A DNA stretch of 43,037 bases, taken from the NCBI GenBank assembly GCA_017399165.1, contig JAFQEF010000037.1, forward strand, positions 1 through 43,037, in the 5' to 3' direction. This DNA comes from Akkermansia sp. (GTDB lineage: Bacteria; Verrucomicrobiota; Verrucomicrobiia; Verrucomicrobiales; Akkermansiaceae). The notes below the pieces were generated by a model. It was given only the letters and a program-made list of their open reading frames with translations. It did no database searches and was not told where the DNA came from. Below are positions 42,779-43,037 of this stretch, one piece after another. The position numbers were made by a program, and so were the translations under genes. Position 1 is the first letter of the stretch, and every line of letters begins with the position of its first letter.

Positions 42779-43037
42779 GCAGTTTGCCCACTCGTCGTGG
42801 GTTCGAATCCCCTACATACCAAAGTACGCAAAACAAAAACGGCACATCTGACGATGCACCGTTTTTGTTTTGAGAGCGGATGATGGGATTCTACCCGCGC
42901 CCCTCGCCCTTGCCGTTGGCAAGGGTGCCCGACAGGAGGTGTCCTGTCGGCTCGGGGCCAAACTGCTCGCTTACTCGCAGTTTGCCCACTCGTCGTGGGT
43001 TCGAATCCCCTACATACCAAAGTATGCAAAACAAAAA
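42779..43037. repeat. 61-bp direct repeats flanking a hairpin cluster
   Basis: Copies at 42779-42839 and 42977-43037 differ at one base and are 198 bp apart. Each contains CGTGGGTTCGAATCCCC, which looks like a tRNA T-arm, and a later CATACCA. Between them are hairpins at 42830-42871 (13-bp stem, T-rich), 42907-42925 (8 bp), 42929-42950 (9 bp) and 42959-42984 (8 bp). No complete tRNA can be folded. The second copy reaches the window end. Confidence 0.82.

Larger units (their letters stand above)
42626..43037. other. Gene-free right end of the window
   Basis: No credible coding sequence. It contains the tRNA-Arg upstream region and the repeat/hairpin cluster. Short open frames on the minus strand here are antisense to tRNA-like sequence and are not supported. 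Confidence 0.6.

Noticed and set aside
42724..43029. Minus-strand frame with a G-F-E-P-T-T-S-G motif
   Set aside because: This motif is the usual artefact of translating the antisense of a tRNA T-arm; the frame lies in the repeat/hairpin cluster.

Overview
The window looks like a chromosomal segment of a Verrucomicrobiota-type bacterium, possibly an Akkermansia relative. This is inferred from gene content and style: a secretin with an N-terminal TPR region, a primary sigma factor with a Lys/Ala-rich N-terminal extension, many lipoproteins, few Shine-Dalgarno sequences and clear sigma70-type promoters placed almost on top of start codons. No rRNA gene or other taxonomic marker is present, so the assignment is tentative.

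Layout. (1) 1-7160: four consecutive plus-strand genes, the first cut by the window edge, encode an unrecognised family of Cys/His repeat proteins. Repeats of about 30-40 residues carry a C-x2-C then H-x4-H (or H-x-C) pattern that looks like a minimal zinc finger. Two members have a shared N-terminal domain and one membrane helix, and one has a signal peptide, so the arrays are predicted to lie outside the cytoplasm. This is the best candidate for an undescribed system. (2) 7327-10728: a UvrA-like ABC ATPase, convergent with a lone phage major-capsid-like gene. (3) 10987-16647: envelope genes of unknown role (a YD-like repeat protein, an exported protein, a lipoprotein), an HD-domain membrane phosphohydrolase, an SBF-type transporter and a C_GCAxxG_C_C redox protein, ended by a strong bidirectional terminator. 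(4) 16723-24779, minus strand: a metalloprotease / ROK kinase / membrane protein group, a dapA-dapB-folK-panB operon (lysine/peptidoglycan, folate and pantothenate synthesis), and a small membrane protein with pdxA. (5) 24993-33643, plus strand: rpoD, then a secretin, a single-pass envelope protein, a DUF374 acyltransferase and folD. (6) 33808-37759: tRNA-Ser and an oligopeptide ABC transporter lacking its ATPases in this window. (7) 37919-42625: an EamA exporter, small secreted proteins, a Fic protein with a palindromic operator over its promoter, two paralogous exported proteins and tRNA-Arg. (8) The last 260 bases hold hairpins between two 61-bp direct repeats containing a tRNA T-arm-like sequence.

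Two genome-wide traits show here. Many promoters have a -10 box only 6-13 nt before the start codon, implying leaderless or nearly leaderless mRNAs. Degenerate TTCGTA/TACGAA-type repeats recur in intergenic spaces of the right-hand third.
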